Shown here: one piece after another, positions 16,981-26,272 of the stretch | How positions within the stretch are numbered: position 1 is the stretch's first letter | How the letters are laid out: the number at the start of each line of letters is the position of its first letter | Assembly (NCBI GenBank): GCA_028281265.1 | Contig: JANQKE010000074.1 | Location: forward strand, 1 to 34,967 | DNA from: Alphaproteobacteria bacterium | Lineage (GTDB): Bacteria > Pseudomonadota > Alphaproteobacteria > DSM-16000 > Inquilinaceae | Length of the DNA stretch: 34,967 nt | Direction: 5' to 3' | Made by a program: the position numbers and the translations under genes | The notes under the pieces: generated by a model | Seen by the model: only the letters and a program-made list of their open reading frames with translations | What the model was told of the DNA's origin: nothing | Databases searched by the model: none

Positions 16981-17886
16981 ATGTCGGATCTGGTCGGTGC
17001 GATGATCACCTTCGCCAAGGTGGCGGAGGCCAACGGGTTTTCCGAGGCCGCCCGGCGTCTGGGCGTGTCGAAATCGGCCGTCAGCAAGCACGTCACCCGG
17101 CTGGAGGATCATTTCGGCACCCGACTGCTGAACCGGACGACCCGGCGGGTCAGCCTGACCGAGGCGGGCCTCGCCCTGTACGAGCGCTGCGCCCGGATCG
17201 CCGAGGCGGTCGAGGAGGCCGAGCAGGCGGTCAGCAGCCATTCCGACAGCCCGCGCGGTCAACTCCGGGTCAACGCGCCGGTGACCTTCGGACTGATGCA
17301 TCTGGCACCGGCCATTCCGGACTTTCTGGCCGCGTATCCGGATGTCACGATGGATCTGACCCTCAACGACCGGTTCGTCGACGTGGTGGATGAGGGGTAT
17401 GACCTGGCCGTGCGGATCGCCAAGCTGGCGGATTCGAGCCTGATCGCCAAGAAGCTGGCGCCGGCGCCGCGGAAAATCTTGGCTTCGCCGGAGTATCTCG
17501 CCCGGCACGGTATGCCGAAGGAGCCGGCCGACCTCGCCCATCATGCGTGCCTGGGCTATTCCAATTCCCCCGGTCGGGACGAGTGGCGCATCCGGTGGAA
17601 AGGGGAGGTCGAGACCATCCGGATCCGATCGCCACTGGTCGTCAACAATGGCGACGTGTTGCTGAGCGCCGCCCTCAAGGGGCTCGGCATCGTATGGATC
17701 CCGACCTTCATGAGCTACGCACATCTCCGGGACGGCAGCCTGGTCCACCTGCTGCCGGATGGCGACGATCACAGCCTGTCAGTCTACGCGCTGTACCCGC
17801 ATAGCCGCCACCTGTCGCCGAAGACCCGGGCGTTCGTCGATTTCCTGGCCCGAAGGTTCCGCCGGTCGCCCTGGATGGAGGATTGA
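16981..17886 (+). CDS. LysR-family transcriptional regulator
   Basis: A 301-residue LysR regulator. The helix-turn-helix covers residues 1-60 (AMITFAKVAEANGFSEAARR, LGVSKSAVSKHVTRLE, FGTRLLNRTTRRVSLTEAG), and the effector domain of the type-2 periplasmic-binding fold starts near residue 90 (GQLRVNAPVTFG). Two ATGs lie side by side; 16981 is preferred because GAGGAGG at 16968-16974 is then six bases away. The frame is open further upstream, but the extra sequence shows no homology-like pattern. Its divergent arrangement with the glutathionyl-hydroquinone reductase suggests it responds to quinones or phenolic acids and controls that gene. This is inference from layout. Confidence 0.92.
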   Translation: MSDLVGAMITFAKVAEANGFSEAARRLGVSKSAVSKHVTRLEDHFGTRLLNRTTRRVSLTEAGLALYERCARIAEAVEEAEQAVSSHSDSPRGQLRVNAPVTFGLMHLAPAIPDFLAAYPDVTMDLTLNDRFVDVVDEGYDLAVRIAKLADSSLIAKKLAPAPRKILASPEYLARHGMPKEPADLAHHACLGYSNSPGRDEWRIRWKGEVETIRIRSPLVVNNGDVLLSAALKGLGIVWIPTFMSYAHLRDGSLVHLLPDGDDHSLSVYALYPHSRHLSPKTRAFVDFLARRFRRSPWMED

Positions 17887-18005
17887 TACCGGGGTGCGAT
17901 CGGCAAAGCTCATCGCGACGGGGCAGGCGCGCCTGCGCGTCCCACCAGGCAAGCCTCGTGCGACGCTTGAACGCGAAAACGGTTCGAGATGAGGCCCCCT
18001 CAGCG

Positions 18006-18031
18006 CGGACCGGTATGAACCTGCCGGTCCG
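18006..18031. other. Inverted repeat between the LysR and argS genes
   Basis: CGGACCGG at 18006-18013 pairs perfectly with CCGGTCCG at 18024-18031 around a ten-base loop. It lies in the 255-base gap after the LysR stop and could end that transcript, though no U-run follows. The rest of the gap holds a possible argS promoter. Confidence 0.35.
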
Positions 18032-18069
18032 GACCGGACGCGGCCGCAGCGGTGCCAGCGAGCTTCCGC

Positions 18070-18098
18070 ACTTGTCGCGGACGGGCCGGTCCCATAGG
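18070..18098 (+). promoter_or_regulatory. Candidate sigma-70 promoter for argS
   Basis: CTTGTC is followed after 17 bases by ATAGGT, close to the alphaproteobacterial CTTGAC -35 but with a weak -10. It lies about 45 bases before the argS ATG at 18142. Placement is better than the sequence match. Confidence 0.3.
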
Positions 18099-18141
18099 TA
18101 GCGCCGGTCGCCCCTGCCGGGCCGGAAACCTGGAGATCCCC

Positions 18142-19917
18142 ATGGCGTCGCTGACGGCCACGCTGACGGACCTGTTCGCCGCGGCCTTCGAAGCCCTCGG
18201 CCTGCCCGCCTCGGCGGGCCGGGTGACGGTGTCGAACCGGCCGGACCTGGCCCAGTTCCAATGCAACGGCGCCCTGGCCGTGGCCAAGGCGGCCAAACGT
18301 CCGCCACGGGAGATCGCGGGCCAGGTCGCCGAGCGGGCCGAAGCGCTCGCGCCTCCAGGGCTGTTCGCCGATCTGTCGCTGGCCGGGCCCGGTTTCGTCA
18401 ACATCACCCTGTCCGACGCCGCCCTGGCCGAGCGGGCGGCGACCCTGATCGACGATCCGCGTAGCGGCGTGGTCCCGGCCGGCGACCCGATGACCGTGAT
18501 CGTCGACTATGGCGGTCCCAACATCGCCAAGCCCATGCATGTCGGGCATCTGCGGGCGTCGATCATCGGCGAGTCGATCAAGCGCATCACCCGGTTGGCC
18601 GGGCATGAGGCGATCGGCGACGTCCATATGGGTGACTGGGGGCTGCCGATGGGCATGCTGATCAGCGAGATCGCGATCCGACAGCCGGACTTGCCCTATG
18701 TCGACCCGGACGACCGGGGTCCGTTCCCGGCCGACAGCCCGGTCAGCCTCGCGGATCTGGAGCGTCTGTATCCGCAGGCCGCAGCGGCCTGCAAGGCCGA
18801 CCCGGCCCGGCTGGAAACCGCCCGGCAGGCGACCGCCGACCTGCAGGCCGGCCGGCCCGGCTATCGCGCGCTGTGGCGGCATTTCATGGACGTCTCCATC
18901 GCCGCGATGAAGCGCGACTTCGGCAGCCTCGGCGTGTCGTTCGAGCTGTGGAAGGGAGAAGCCGACGTCAACGACCTGATCGAGCCGATGATCGCCGACT
19001 TCCAGTCCAAGGGGCTGACGGAGGAAAGCGACGGCGCCCTGATCATCCGCGTCGCCCAGGACGGGGACAAGTCGGACGTTCCGCCGCTGATCCTGAAGAA
19101 GTCCGATGGCGCTGTGATGTACGGGACGACCGATCTGGGCACCATCCTGGACCGGGTACGTAGCGTCGACCCGGATCTGTCTCTCTATGTCGTCGACCAG
19201 CGCCAGCACCTGCATTTCGAGCAGGTGTTCCGTGCCGCCAGACGGGCCGGCATCGCCGGCAAGGGCACCCTTGAGCATATCGGCTTCGGCACCATGAACG
19301 GCAAGGACGGCAAGCCGTTCAAGACCCGGGCCGGCGGGGTGATGAAGCTGGCCGATCTGCTGTCCATGGCCCGCGATCAGGCCCGGGCCAAGCTGGAGGA
19401 GGCCCATCTCGCCGAAGATTATCCGGCCGACGAGCGGGAGGAGATCGCCCGCATGGTCGGGGTGGCGGCGGTCAAGTTCGCCGACCTCAGCAACCACCGC
19501 ACCTCCAACTACGTCTTCGATCTGGAGCGGTTCACGAGCTTCGAAGGCAAGACGGGGCCGTATCTGCAATACGCGGCCGTGCGCGTCCGCTCGCTGCTGC
19601 GCAAGGCCGAGGCGGCCGGAGCGGCCGCAGGGCCGCTGGTCCCGCCGACCGACAGGACCGAACGGGACCTGATCCTGGCGTTGATGGGCTGGCCGGACGC
19701 GCTGGCGGCGGCGTTCGACAAGCGGGCCCCGAACGAGGTCTGCGAGCATGCCTATGGGCTCGCGCAGGCCTTCAGCGGCTTCTACGCCGCGTGCCACATC
19801 CTCAGCGAAACGGACCGGGCCGTGCAGGCGAGCCGCTTGCAGCTCGCCCGGCTTGCGCTGACCCAGCTCGTCCTGGCGCTCGATCTGTTGGGGATCGACG
19901 TGCCCGAGCGGATGTAG
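18142..19917 (+). CDS. argS: Arginyl-tRNA synthetase
   Basis: A 591-residue class I aminoacyl-tRNA synthetase that charges tRNA-Arg. The N-terminal Add-1 domain (about 1-100) contains the conserved pattern around QCNGAL and GPGFVNI. The HIGH-type motif is HVGH at 133-136 in VDYGGPNIAKPMHVGHLR, and the KMSKS-equivalent region reads GKDGKPFKTRAGG, as usual for ArgRS. The C-terminal helical anticodon-binding (DALR) domain follows from about residue 450 and ends in DVPERM. The ATG at 18142 fits the family's start and has GGAG seven to ten bases upstream. Its two flanking genes are unrelated and it is probably a single-gene unit. Confidence 0.96.
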   Translation: MASLTATLTDLFAAAFEALGLPASAGRVTVSNRPDLAQFQCNGALAVAKAAKRPPREIAGQVAERAEALAPPGLFADLSLAGPGFVNITLSDAALAERAATLIDDPRSGVVPAGDPMTVIVDYGGPNIAKPMHVGHLRASIIGESIKRITRLAGHEAIGDVHMGDWGLPMGMLISEIAIRQPDLPYVDPDDRGPFPADSPVSLADLERLYPQAAAACKADPARLETARQATADLQAGRPGYRALWRHFMDVSIAAMKRDFGSLGVSFELWKGEADVNDLIEPMIADFQSKGLTEESDGALIIRVAQDGDKSDVPPLILKKSDGAVMYGTTDLGTILDRVRSVDPDLSLYVVDQRQHLHFEQVFRAARRAGIAGKGTLEHIGFGTMNGKDGKPFKTRAGGVMKLADLLSMARDQARAKLEEAHLAEDYPADEREEIARMVGVAAVKFADLSNHRTSNYVFDLERFTSFEGKTGPYLQYAAVRVRSLLRKAEAAGAAAGPLVPPTDRTERDLILALMGWPDALAAAFDKRAPNEVCEHAYGLAQAFSGFYAACHILSETDRAVQASRLQLARLALTQLVLALDLLGIDVPERM

Positions 19918-19939
19918 GCCTGGGGTCGCGGCACTCCCC

Positions 19940-21034
19940 CTACCGGACGGTGACGCTGTCCTGCTGCAGGACGAGCAACTGGCCGTCGCGCACCAGGCTG
20001 TACCGGCCGACATAGCGACCCGGCGGGATGCCGTCGGGGAACCGCTCGCCGGCGAAGGCGAACCAGGACACGTAGCTGTCGTCCAGCACGTCCTCGACAT
20101 TGCTGACCGGCCGTCCGTCCGGCGCGAACAGGGTGAAGCGCTGGATATCGCCGGCCAGAACGCCGAACAACTCCACCCAGTAGACCAGTGCCGTCGCATC
20201 CGCCGGCACGGCCGCGCGTCGGTAGGTGCCTTGCTGGGCGGCGTCCTGATCGGGGCGGCCGGTATGAAACCCGGAGATCAGCAGATCCGTGCCGATATAG
20301 TCGAGCCCGTCCAGGGCCGCGGCCGTCCAGAGGGGCCGCATCGGCTCGCCGCAGCCGGGGAAATCCATCGGCCCGACGAACGGATCGACCGGACGGCCCT
20401 GGTAGCGCACCCTGAACTCGACATGAGGAAACTCGGTCAGGCCGGACAGCCCGATCCGGCCCAGCACCGTTCCCCGCTCCACCCGATCCCCCTGGCTGAC
20501 GGTGACCGACCCTTGGAGGAGATGGCTGTACTGGGTCATCCACCCGTTGCCGTGATCGATCAGCACGCCGTTGCCGGCTTCCCGCCCCTCGATCGCCTCG
20601 ACCCCGGTTGCGCGGACATTGATGTCGGGCATGCCGTCGCGGGTGGCGCGGACCGTGCCGCCGGCCGCTGCCAGCACGTCGATCCCGCGTTGCATCTGCG
20701 GGATATCGCGGGTGCGGAAATCGATGCCGTCATGGCCGTCGTAGGACAGGCGGCCACAGGCATGATCCTGCCGAGCCGGGCCGGGGGCGTGATCGAAATA
20801 GTTCTGGATGAAGCAATCCTGCCCGATCGCGCAGTCCACCGGCAGAGACAGCTCGATCGGCGGGATCTGAGCGTGTGACGCCGTCGGCGACGCGATCGCC
20901 CCTGCGCCGACGATCAGGGCGGCGATCGGCCCGATGGCCCGGTGGCGCGCGCCGGCGAGGAAGCGGAAGAGGGGCATGGGCGAACCCATGGCGAAGTCGG
21001 CGCCCACCTGCAACCAACCTGTGCGACGTCTCAC
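19940..21034 (-). CDS. Exported M23-like (LytM/lysostaphin-type) peptidoglycan hydrolase-related protein
   Basis: A protein of up to 364 residues with a signal peptide (hydrophobic IGPIAALIVGAGAIA, cleavage near SHAQ at 53-56) and an M23 domain at about 95-215. The first zinc motif is intact: His101 and Asp105 in GHDGID. YSHL (169-172) and VERGTVLGRIGLSG are typical. The second motif, normally H-X-H, reads His204-Val-Glu206, so one expected zinc ligand is Glu. Four cysteines (68, 74, 93 and one near residue 230) could form two disulfides. The GTG start at 21034 overlaps the rnd stop by four bases (GTGA); internal ATGs at 20989 and 20977 would give a more normal signal peptide. It acts in the periplasm, as a cell-wall endopeptidase or a non-catalytic activator. 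Confidence 0.85.
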   Translation of the reverse strand: MRRRTGWLQVGADFAMGSPMPLFRFLAGARHRAIGPIAALIVGAGAIASPTASHAQIPPIELSLPVDCAIGQDCFIQNYFDHAPGPARQDHACGRLSYDGHDGIDFRTRDIPQMQRGIDVLAAAGGTVRATRDGMPDINVRATGVEAIEGREAGNGVLIDHGNGWMTQYSHLLQGSVTVSQGDRVERGTVLGRIGLSGLTEFPHVEFRVRYQGRPVDPFVGPMDFPGCGEPMRPLWTAAALDGLDYIGTDLLISGFHTGRPDQDAAQQGTYRRAAVPADATALVYWVELFGVLAGDIQRFTLFAPDGRPVSNVEDVLDDSYVSWFAFAGERFPDGIPPGRYVGRYSLVRDGQLLVLQQDSVTVR

Positions 21035-22200
21035 GCGGAGCCGTCGCCCGGCAAACGGGTGAGCCGGATCTCGCCGTCATGCACGGACAGGGCGATCTCG
21101 CCATGCTTGAGCCGAAGCGCGTCCTCCCCGAACACGTCCCGGCGCCAGCCGTGCAACGCCGGAACATCCGCCCGATCGTCGGCTGCCAGCAGGTCCAGAT
21201 CGTCGCCCGAGGCGATCATCTTCGGTGCGACATGGTGGATTTCGGCCTTGAGCTTCAGCAGAACCCGAAGCAGGTCGACGGTCGGCCCGAGGCCTTTGGG
21301 CAAGTCGGGTCTGCGGGGCAGGTGCGGCCAGTCATCCGGCGGGCTGGCGAGCGCCGTCCGCACGGCGGCGACCAGGTCTTCCCCGACCCGGCCGCGGACC
21401 ATGCCCTGGTGGACACCGCGTAGCCGATTGAGATCCTCAACCGATTTCGGTTGACGCGCCGCGATCTCCAGCAGGCTGTCGTCCTTCAGCACCCGGGCGC
21501 GAGGGACGTCGCGGGCCTGCGCCTCGCGTTCGCGCCACGCCGCCACGGCCCTGAGGACGGCCAGGAACTTCCGGTCGCCGCTGCGGGCCCGGATCCGGCG
21601 CCAGGCCTCGTCGGGATCGGTGCGATAGGTTGCCGGATCGGTCAGGATGGCCATTTCCTCGTCGAGCCAGCCGTGACGGCCGCGCTCGACCAGCGTCCGC
21701 TCCAGCGTGTCGTAGATCGGCCGCAACCAGGTCACGTCGGCCAGCGCGTAGGCGATCTGCTTGTCGGTCAGCGGTCGGCGCGACCAGTCGGTGAAGCGGG
21801 ATGTCTTGTCGATCCGGCCGTCGGTCAGCGCCGACACCAGCTTTTCGTAGCCCACGCTGTCGCCGAAACCGCAGACCATCGCGGCGATCTGGGTGTCGAA
21901 CAGCGGCTGCGGCACCCGGCCGGTCAGTGCCACGATGATCTCGATATCCTGCCGGGCGGAATGGAACACCTTGACCGGCGGGGCATCGTTCAGCAGCGCG
22001 TACAGAGGGGTGAGGTCGATGCCCGGGGCCAGCGTGTCGATCACCGCCGCCTCGTCCGGTCCGGCCAGTTGCACCAGGCACAGCTTGGCGTAATAGGTGC
22101 TGTCGCGCAGAAACTCGGTATCGACGGTGATGAAATCGGCTGATGAAAGCCGGTCGCACAGGGTCGCCAGTGCGCCGCTTTCCGTAATGACAGTGCTCAT
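21031..22200 (-). CDS. rnd: Ribonuclease D
   Basis: A 389-residue DEDDy 3'-5' exoribonuclease that trims tRNA and other stable-RNA 3' ends. The four metal-binding acidic residues are visible: Asp27 and Glu29 in TVDTEF, Asp85 in HSARQDIE, and Asp155 in YALADVTWL with the catalytic Tyr151. HRDC-like helical regions follow, including RDVPRARVLKDDSLLEIA and LRGVHQG. The ATG at 22200 begins the conserved domain, though the frame is open further upstream. It is divergent from aspS, as is often seen in alphaproteobacteria, and its stop overlaps the possible GTG start of the M23-like gene, so the two are probably cotranscribed. Confidence 0.95.
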   Translation of the reverse strand: MSTVITESGALATLCDRLSSADFITVDTEFLRDSTYYAKLCLVQLAGPDEAAVIDTLAPGIDLTPLYALLNDAPPVKVFHSARQDIEIIVALTGRVPQPLFDTQIAAMVCGFGDSVGYEKLVSALTDGRIDKTSRFTDWSRRPLTDKQIAYALADVTWLRPIYDTLERTLVERGRHGWLDEEMAILTDPATYRTDPDEAWRRIRARSGDRKFLAVLRAVAAWREREAQARDVPRARVLKDDSLLEIAARQPKSVEDLNRLRGVHQGMVRGRVGEDLVAAVRTALASPPDDWPHLPRRPDLPKGLGPTVDLLRVLLKLKAEIHHVAPKMIASGDDLDLLAADDRADVPALHGWRRDVFGEDALRLKHGEIALSVHDGEIRLTRLPGDGSA

Positions 22201-22298
22201 ATCCGGCCCATACCATATCCCGTGCGGTTCGGCCTGCCCCCGCGACGTGTTGACAGCCGATGGGTGCCATGAAGGACGGCGGGCCGGGGGGTGCTCGC

Positions 22299-22327
22299 TT
22301 GACAGCGATTGTGGGGACTGTCTTGTT
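22299..22327 (+). promoter_or_regulatory. Candidate aspS promoter
   Basis: A consensus -35 (TTGACA at 22299-22304) is followed after 17 bases by CTTGTT, a poor -10, about 70 bases before the aspS start. A second TTGACA at 22250-22255 has no acceptable -10. The 195-base gap is shared by the divergent rnd and aspS genes. Confidence 0.3.
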
Positions 22328-22395
22328 CCCCGGCACCCGCGTCGCGCCATGCGATGGGGTCCGGCACTCTCCCATCATCATCCGTCTCGGTCCCG

Positions 22396-24222
22396 ATGCA
22401 TCCCTACCGCACCCATACGTGTGGCGCGCTGCGCCCCGATCATGCCGGCGAGATCGTTCGTCTGTCGGGCTGGATCCACCGCAAGCGGGACCATGGGAGC
22501 CTTCTGTTCATCGACCTGCGGGACCATTTCGGGCTCACCCAATGCGTCGTGGACGCCGGCATGAAGATCGCCGATGGCCGGTCGAGCCTGGAGGTGCTGG
22601 AAAGCATCCGGGTCGAAAGCGTGGTCACCGTCACCGGCAAGGTCGTGCCGCGGACCGAAGAGACGGTCAATCCGACCCTGTCCACCGGCGATGTGGAGGT
22701 GCAGATCCACGACCTGGTCCTGCAATCCACCGCCGCCGTGGTGCCGCTGCAGGTCAACACCGACGAGGATGCGGGCGAAGACGTCCGGCTGCGCTACCGC
22801 TATCTCGACCTGCGGCGGCAGAAGATGCAGCGCAACCTCACCTTGCGCAGCGGCGTGATCGGCTCCATCCGCCGGCGGATGATCGAGCAGGGCTTCACCG
22901 AGTACCAGACCCCGATCCTCACCGCTTCCAGCCCCGAAGGCGCGCGTGACTTCCTCGTTCCGGCACGGCAGCACCCGGGCAAGTTCTACGCCCTGCCCCA
23001 GGCCCCTCAGCAGTTCAAGCAGCTGTTGATGATGGCCGGGTTCGATCGCTACTTCCAGATCGCGCCCTGCTTTCGGGATGAGGACAGCCGGGCCGACCGC
23101 AGTCCGGGTGAGTTCTACCAGCTCGACTTCGAGATGAGCTTCGTCACCCAGGACGACGTCTTCGCCGCCCTGGAACCGGTGTTGCACGGCGTGTTCGAGG
23201 AGTTTGCCGGCTTCACCGGCACCACCCGGCCGGTGACCGCGCCTCCGTTCCCCCGGATCGCTTATGACGAGGCGATGCTGCGCTATGGCACGGACAAGCC
23301 CGACCTGCGCAACCCGCTGGAGATCTGCGACGTCACCGCGGTGTTCGCGCGCGATGATGTCGCGTTCAAGGCGTTCAAGGGTGTGATCGACAAGGGTGGC
23401 GTGGTGCGCGGCATCCGCGCTCCACAGGTCGCGGACCGGCCGCGCAGCTTCTTCGACAAGCTCAATGCCTGGGCCCAGGGCGAAGGGGCGCCCGGTCTCG
23501 GCTACATCCTGTTCGCCGCGGGCGAGGGCAAGGGGCCGATCGCGAAGTTCGTACCCCAGGCGGCTCAGCAGGCGCTCAAGGACCTCGCCGGGATGCAGGA
23601 GGGCGACGCCATCTTCTTCGTCTGCGCCCTGAAACCCGAGGCCGAGACGTTCGCCGGCGCGGCCCGCACCCGGATCGGCCAGGATATGGGCGTCGTCGAC
23701 CGCGACCGCTACGCGTTCTGCTGGATCGTCGACTTCCCGATGTTCGAGCTGAACGAGGAGACCAAGCGGATCGATTTCAGCCACAACCCGTTCTCCATGC
23801 CGCAAGGCGGGCTGGCGGCGCTGGAGACGCAAGATCCGCTGACCATCAAGGCCTACCAGTACGATATCGTCTGCAACGGCGTGGAGCTGTCCTCGGGCGC
23901 GATCCGGAACCACAAGCCCGAGATCATGGAGAAGGCGTTCGCCATCGCCGGCTACGACACCGCGGAGTTGGAGGCGAAGTTCGGCGGCATGCTGTCGGCG
24001 ATGCGCTTCGGCGCCCCGCCGCATGGCGGCTCGGCGCCGGGGATCGACCGGATCGTCATGCTTCTGGCCGACGAGCCGAACATCCGCGAGGTGATCGCGT
24101 TTCCGATGAACCAGCGGGCCGAGGACCTGCTGATGGGGGCGCCGGCGGCGGTCGAGCCGGACCGGCTGAAGGAACTGGCGATCAAGCTCGATCTACCCAA
24201 GGCGATGAAGACGATCGACTGA
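22396..24222 (+). CDS. aspS: Aspartyl-tRNA synthetase, probably non-discriminating
   Basis: A 608-residue class IIb synthetase of the bacterial type. An OB-fold anticodon domain (about 1-105, [19 protein letters not shown]) is followed by the catalytic core with motif 2 in [11 protein letters not shown], a bacterial GAD insertion (about 290-420), and motif 3 [13 protein letters not shown] near the C-terminus. His33, in KRDHG, is at the site where discriminating bacterial enzymes have Leu (RRDLG). His there is known from non-discriminating AspRS, which also makes Asp-tRNA-Asn for GatCAB. The ATG at 22396 fits the family start ([10 protein letters not shown]). It is divergent from rnd and ends before a convergent GGDEF gene. 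Confidence 0.96.
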   Translation: MHPYRTHTCGALRPDHAGEIVRLSGWIHRKRDHGSLLFIDLRDHFGLTQCVVDAGMKIADGRSSLEVLESIRVESVVTVTGKVVPRTEETVNPTLSTGDVEVQIHDLVLQSTAAVVPLQVNTDEDAGEDVRLRYRYLDLRRQKMQRNLTLRSGVIGSIRRRMIEQGFTEYQTPILTASSPEGARDFLVPARQHPGKFYALPQAPQQFKQLLMMAGFDRYFQIAPCFRDEDSRADRSPGEFYQLDFEMSFVTQDDVFAALEPVLHGVFEEFAGFTGTTRPVTAPPFPRIAYDEAMLRYGTDKPDLRNPLEICDVTAVFARDDVAFKAFKGVIDKGGVVRGIRAPQVADRPRSFFDKLNAWAQGEGAPGLGYILFAAGEGKGPIAKFVPQAAQQALKDLAGMQEGDAIFFVCALKPEAETFAGAARTRIGQDMGVVDRDRYAFCWIVDFPMFELNEETKRIDFSHNPFSMPQGGLAALETQDPLTIKAYQYDIVCNGVELSSGAIRNHKPEIMEKAFAIAGYDTAELEAKFGGMLSAMRFGAPPHGGSAPGIDRIVMLLADEPNIREVIAFPMNQRAEDLLMGAPAAVEPDRLKELAIKLDLPKAMKTID

Positions 24223-24249
24223 CCGGCGGCCGGTCGGGCGACCCCGTTC

Positions 24250-24270
24250 AACGGCCGGGACCCGGCCGTT
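24250..24270. terminator. Bidirectional hairpin between aspS and the GGDEF gene
   Basis: AACGGCCGGG and CCCGGCCGTT flank a single A, a perfect 10-bp inverted repeat lying in the 53-base gap between two convergent stop codons. The realistic loop is about five bases. It probably ends both transcripts. Confidence 0.6.
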
Positions 24271-24275
24271 CCGGC

Positions 24276-24965
<690 letters not shown>

Positions 24966-25155
24966 TGCGATCGCTCCGGTCATGGTCGGTCCGGGGGAGA
25001 GGTCCACCACGAAGCAAACGCCGCACCAGGGGCCCGGCGGTTCATGCCGCCACCGGATTTGTCCTATTGTATCAGCAAGTTGAGTGCGGTCCGCAACCGT
25101 AGCCCGCCGCTCAACCGGTCCACGCTGCCGGCCGCCCCGGCAAGGTTTGCCGAGC

Positions 25156-26124
25156 CTAGTCGGCCCGATCCGGCGGTTCTTGCCCAGCGAAATACACCTC
25201 AAGATTGTCTAGCGCCTTGAAACCCATCGCGTTTCGGGTTTCGACCGTGGCACTGCCGAGGTGCGGTAGCAGGAAGGTACGGTCCAGTTCCCGATAGCGC
25301 GGGTCGATATCCGGCTCGCCGGTGAAGACGTCGAGACCGGCGGCGGCGAGATGCCCGGACCTCAATCCGGCGATCAGCGCGTCGTCGTCCACGATCGGGC
25401 CGCGGGCGGTATTGACGATGATGGCGCCGTGGGGAAGACGCGCCACCGCTGCCGCATCGATCAGCCCCGTGGTGGCGGGGGTAGCCGGGCAATGGATGGA
25501 GAGGACATCGCTCCGGGCGAGAAAGTCGTCCAGGCTCTCGACATAGTCGGCCTGGGCAGCCTGCGATGGCGGCAACGGGCGCCGGTTGTGGTAATGGACC
25601 CGCATCCCGAAGGCCTGCGCCCGTCGCGCGACCGCACTGCCGATCCGGCCCATACCGAGAATGCCGAGCCGCTTGCCGGTGAGATCGGTACCGAGAAGCT
25701 GGGTCGGTCGCCAACTGGTCCATCGGTTGGTCCGAACCAGCCGCTCGCCTTCATAGGCGCGGCGGGCCGCACCGAGCATCAGCAGCATGGCGATGTCGGC
25801 CGTCGCGTCGGTCAGCACGTCGGGGGTGTTGGTTACCACGATGCCGCGGGCGCGTGCCGCATCCAGATCGATATGGTCGAGCCCGACCGAGAACGTCGCC
25901 ATGATCCGGACCGTGTCCGGCAGGCTCCGGATCAGCGCGGCGTCGAACCGATTGACCGGGCTGACCAGCAGGCCGTCGGCGCCCGCCACGTGGGAGGCCA
26001 GCGCGTCGCCCTCCAGCTTGATGTCCGTCGGGTTGAGGCGGACCCGAAAGCGGGCTGAGGCACGCGCCTCGACCGCTTCGGGAAACCGGTTCAGCAGGGC
26101 GACAAGGGGCTGCAGGTCGGTCAT
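25156..26124 (-). CDS. D-2-hydroxyacid dehydrogenase (glyoxylate/hydroxypyruvate reductase-like)
   Basis: A 322-residue D-isomer-specific 2-hydroxyacid dehydrogenase that would reduce glyoxylate, hydroxypyruvate or a similar 2-oxoacid in the cytoplasm. The nucleotide motif GMGRIG is at 157-162. The following HNRRP (180-184) has the Arg pair that usually indicates NADPH. The catalytic triad is Arg241 (NTARGPIVDD), Glu270 (TGEP) and His288 (LPHLGS). The substrate loop VGLDHID (80-86) matches GhrB-type enzymes. It is followed 190 bases later on the same strand by the GGDEF gene. Divergent to it, across a gap with a three-part CCTGGTA motif, is the eipB gene. Confidence 0.92.
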   Translation of the reverse strand: MTDLQPLVALLNRFPEAVEARASARFRVRLNPTDIKLEGDALASHVAGADGLLVSPVNRFDAALIRSLPDTVRIMATFSVGLDHIDLDAARARGIVVTNTPDVLTDATADIAMLLMLGAARRAYEGERLVRTNRWTSWRPTQLLGTDLTGKRLGILGMGRIGSAVARRAQAFGMRVHYHNRRPLPPSQAAQADYVESLDDFLARSDVLSIHCPATPATTGLIDAAAVARLPHGAIIVNTARGPIVDDDALIAGLRSGHLAAAGLDVFTGEPDIDPRYRELDRTFLLPHLGSATVETRNAMGFKALDNLEVYFAGQEPPDRAD

Positions 26125-26182
26125 GGGGCGTGCCGGTCAACGCGGGTTTCGAAGGGACGGACGTATCCGGAGGGCGGCGCGG

Positions 26183-26210
26183 CCTGGTATCGCTTCCTGG
26201 TAGTACCAGG
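26183..26210. promoter_or_regulatory. Candidate operator: three CCTGGTA half-sites upstream of eipB
   Basis: CCTGGTA occurs at 26183-26189 and again at 26196-26202, 13 bases apart, and the second copy forms a palindrome with TACCAGG ending at 26210 (CCTGGTAGTACCAGG). It lies in the 148-base gap between the divergent 2-hydroxyacid dehydrogenase and eipB genes. It has the shape of a repressor or activator site with an extra half-site. The regulator is unknown. Confidence 0.45.
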
Positions 26211-26272
26211 TAGAAGGGTCCGGGCGGTGGTCGCCCGTCGCTCGTTCCGCTCGCCCACGACCGAGATAGACC

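Noticed and set aside
17887-18141. Repeated GGACCGG words read as a regulator array ahead of argS
   Set aside because: The words are part of one inverted repeat and are common by chance at this G/C content.
22378-24024. A 548-codon open frame antisense to aspS
   Set aside because: aspS motifs are complete on the plus strand; the antisense translation is low-complexity Arg/Gly/Asp/His-rich sequence.
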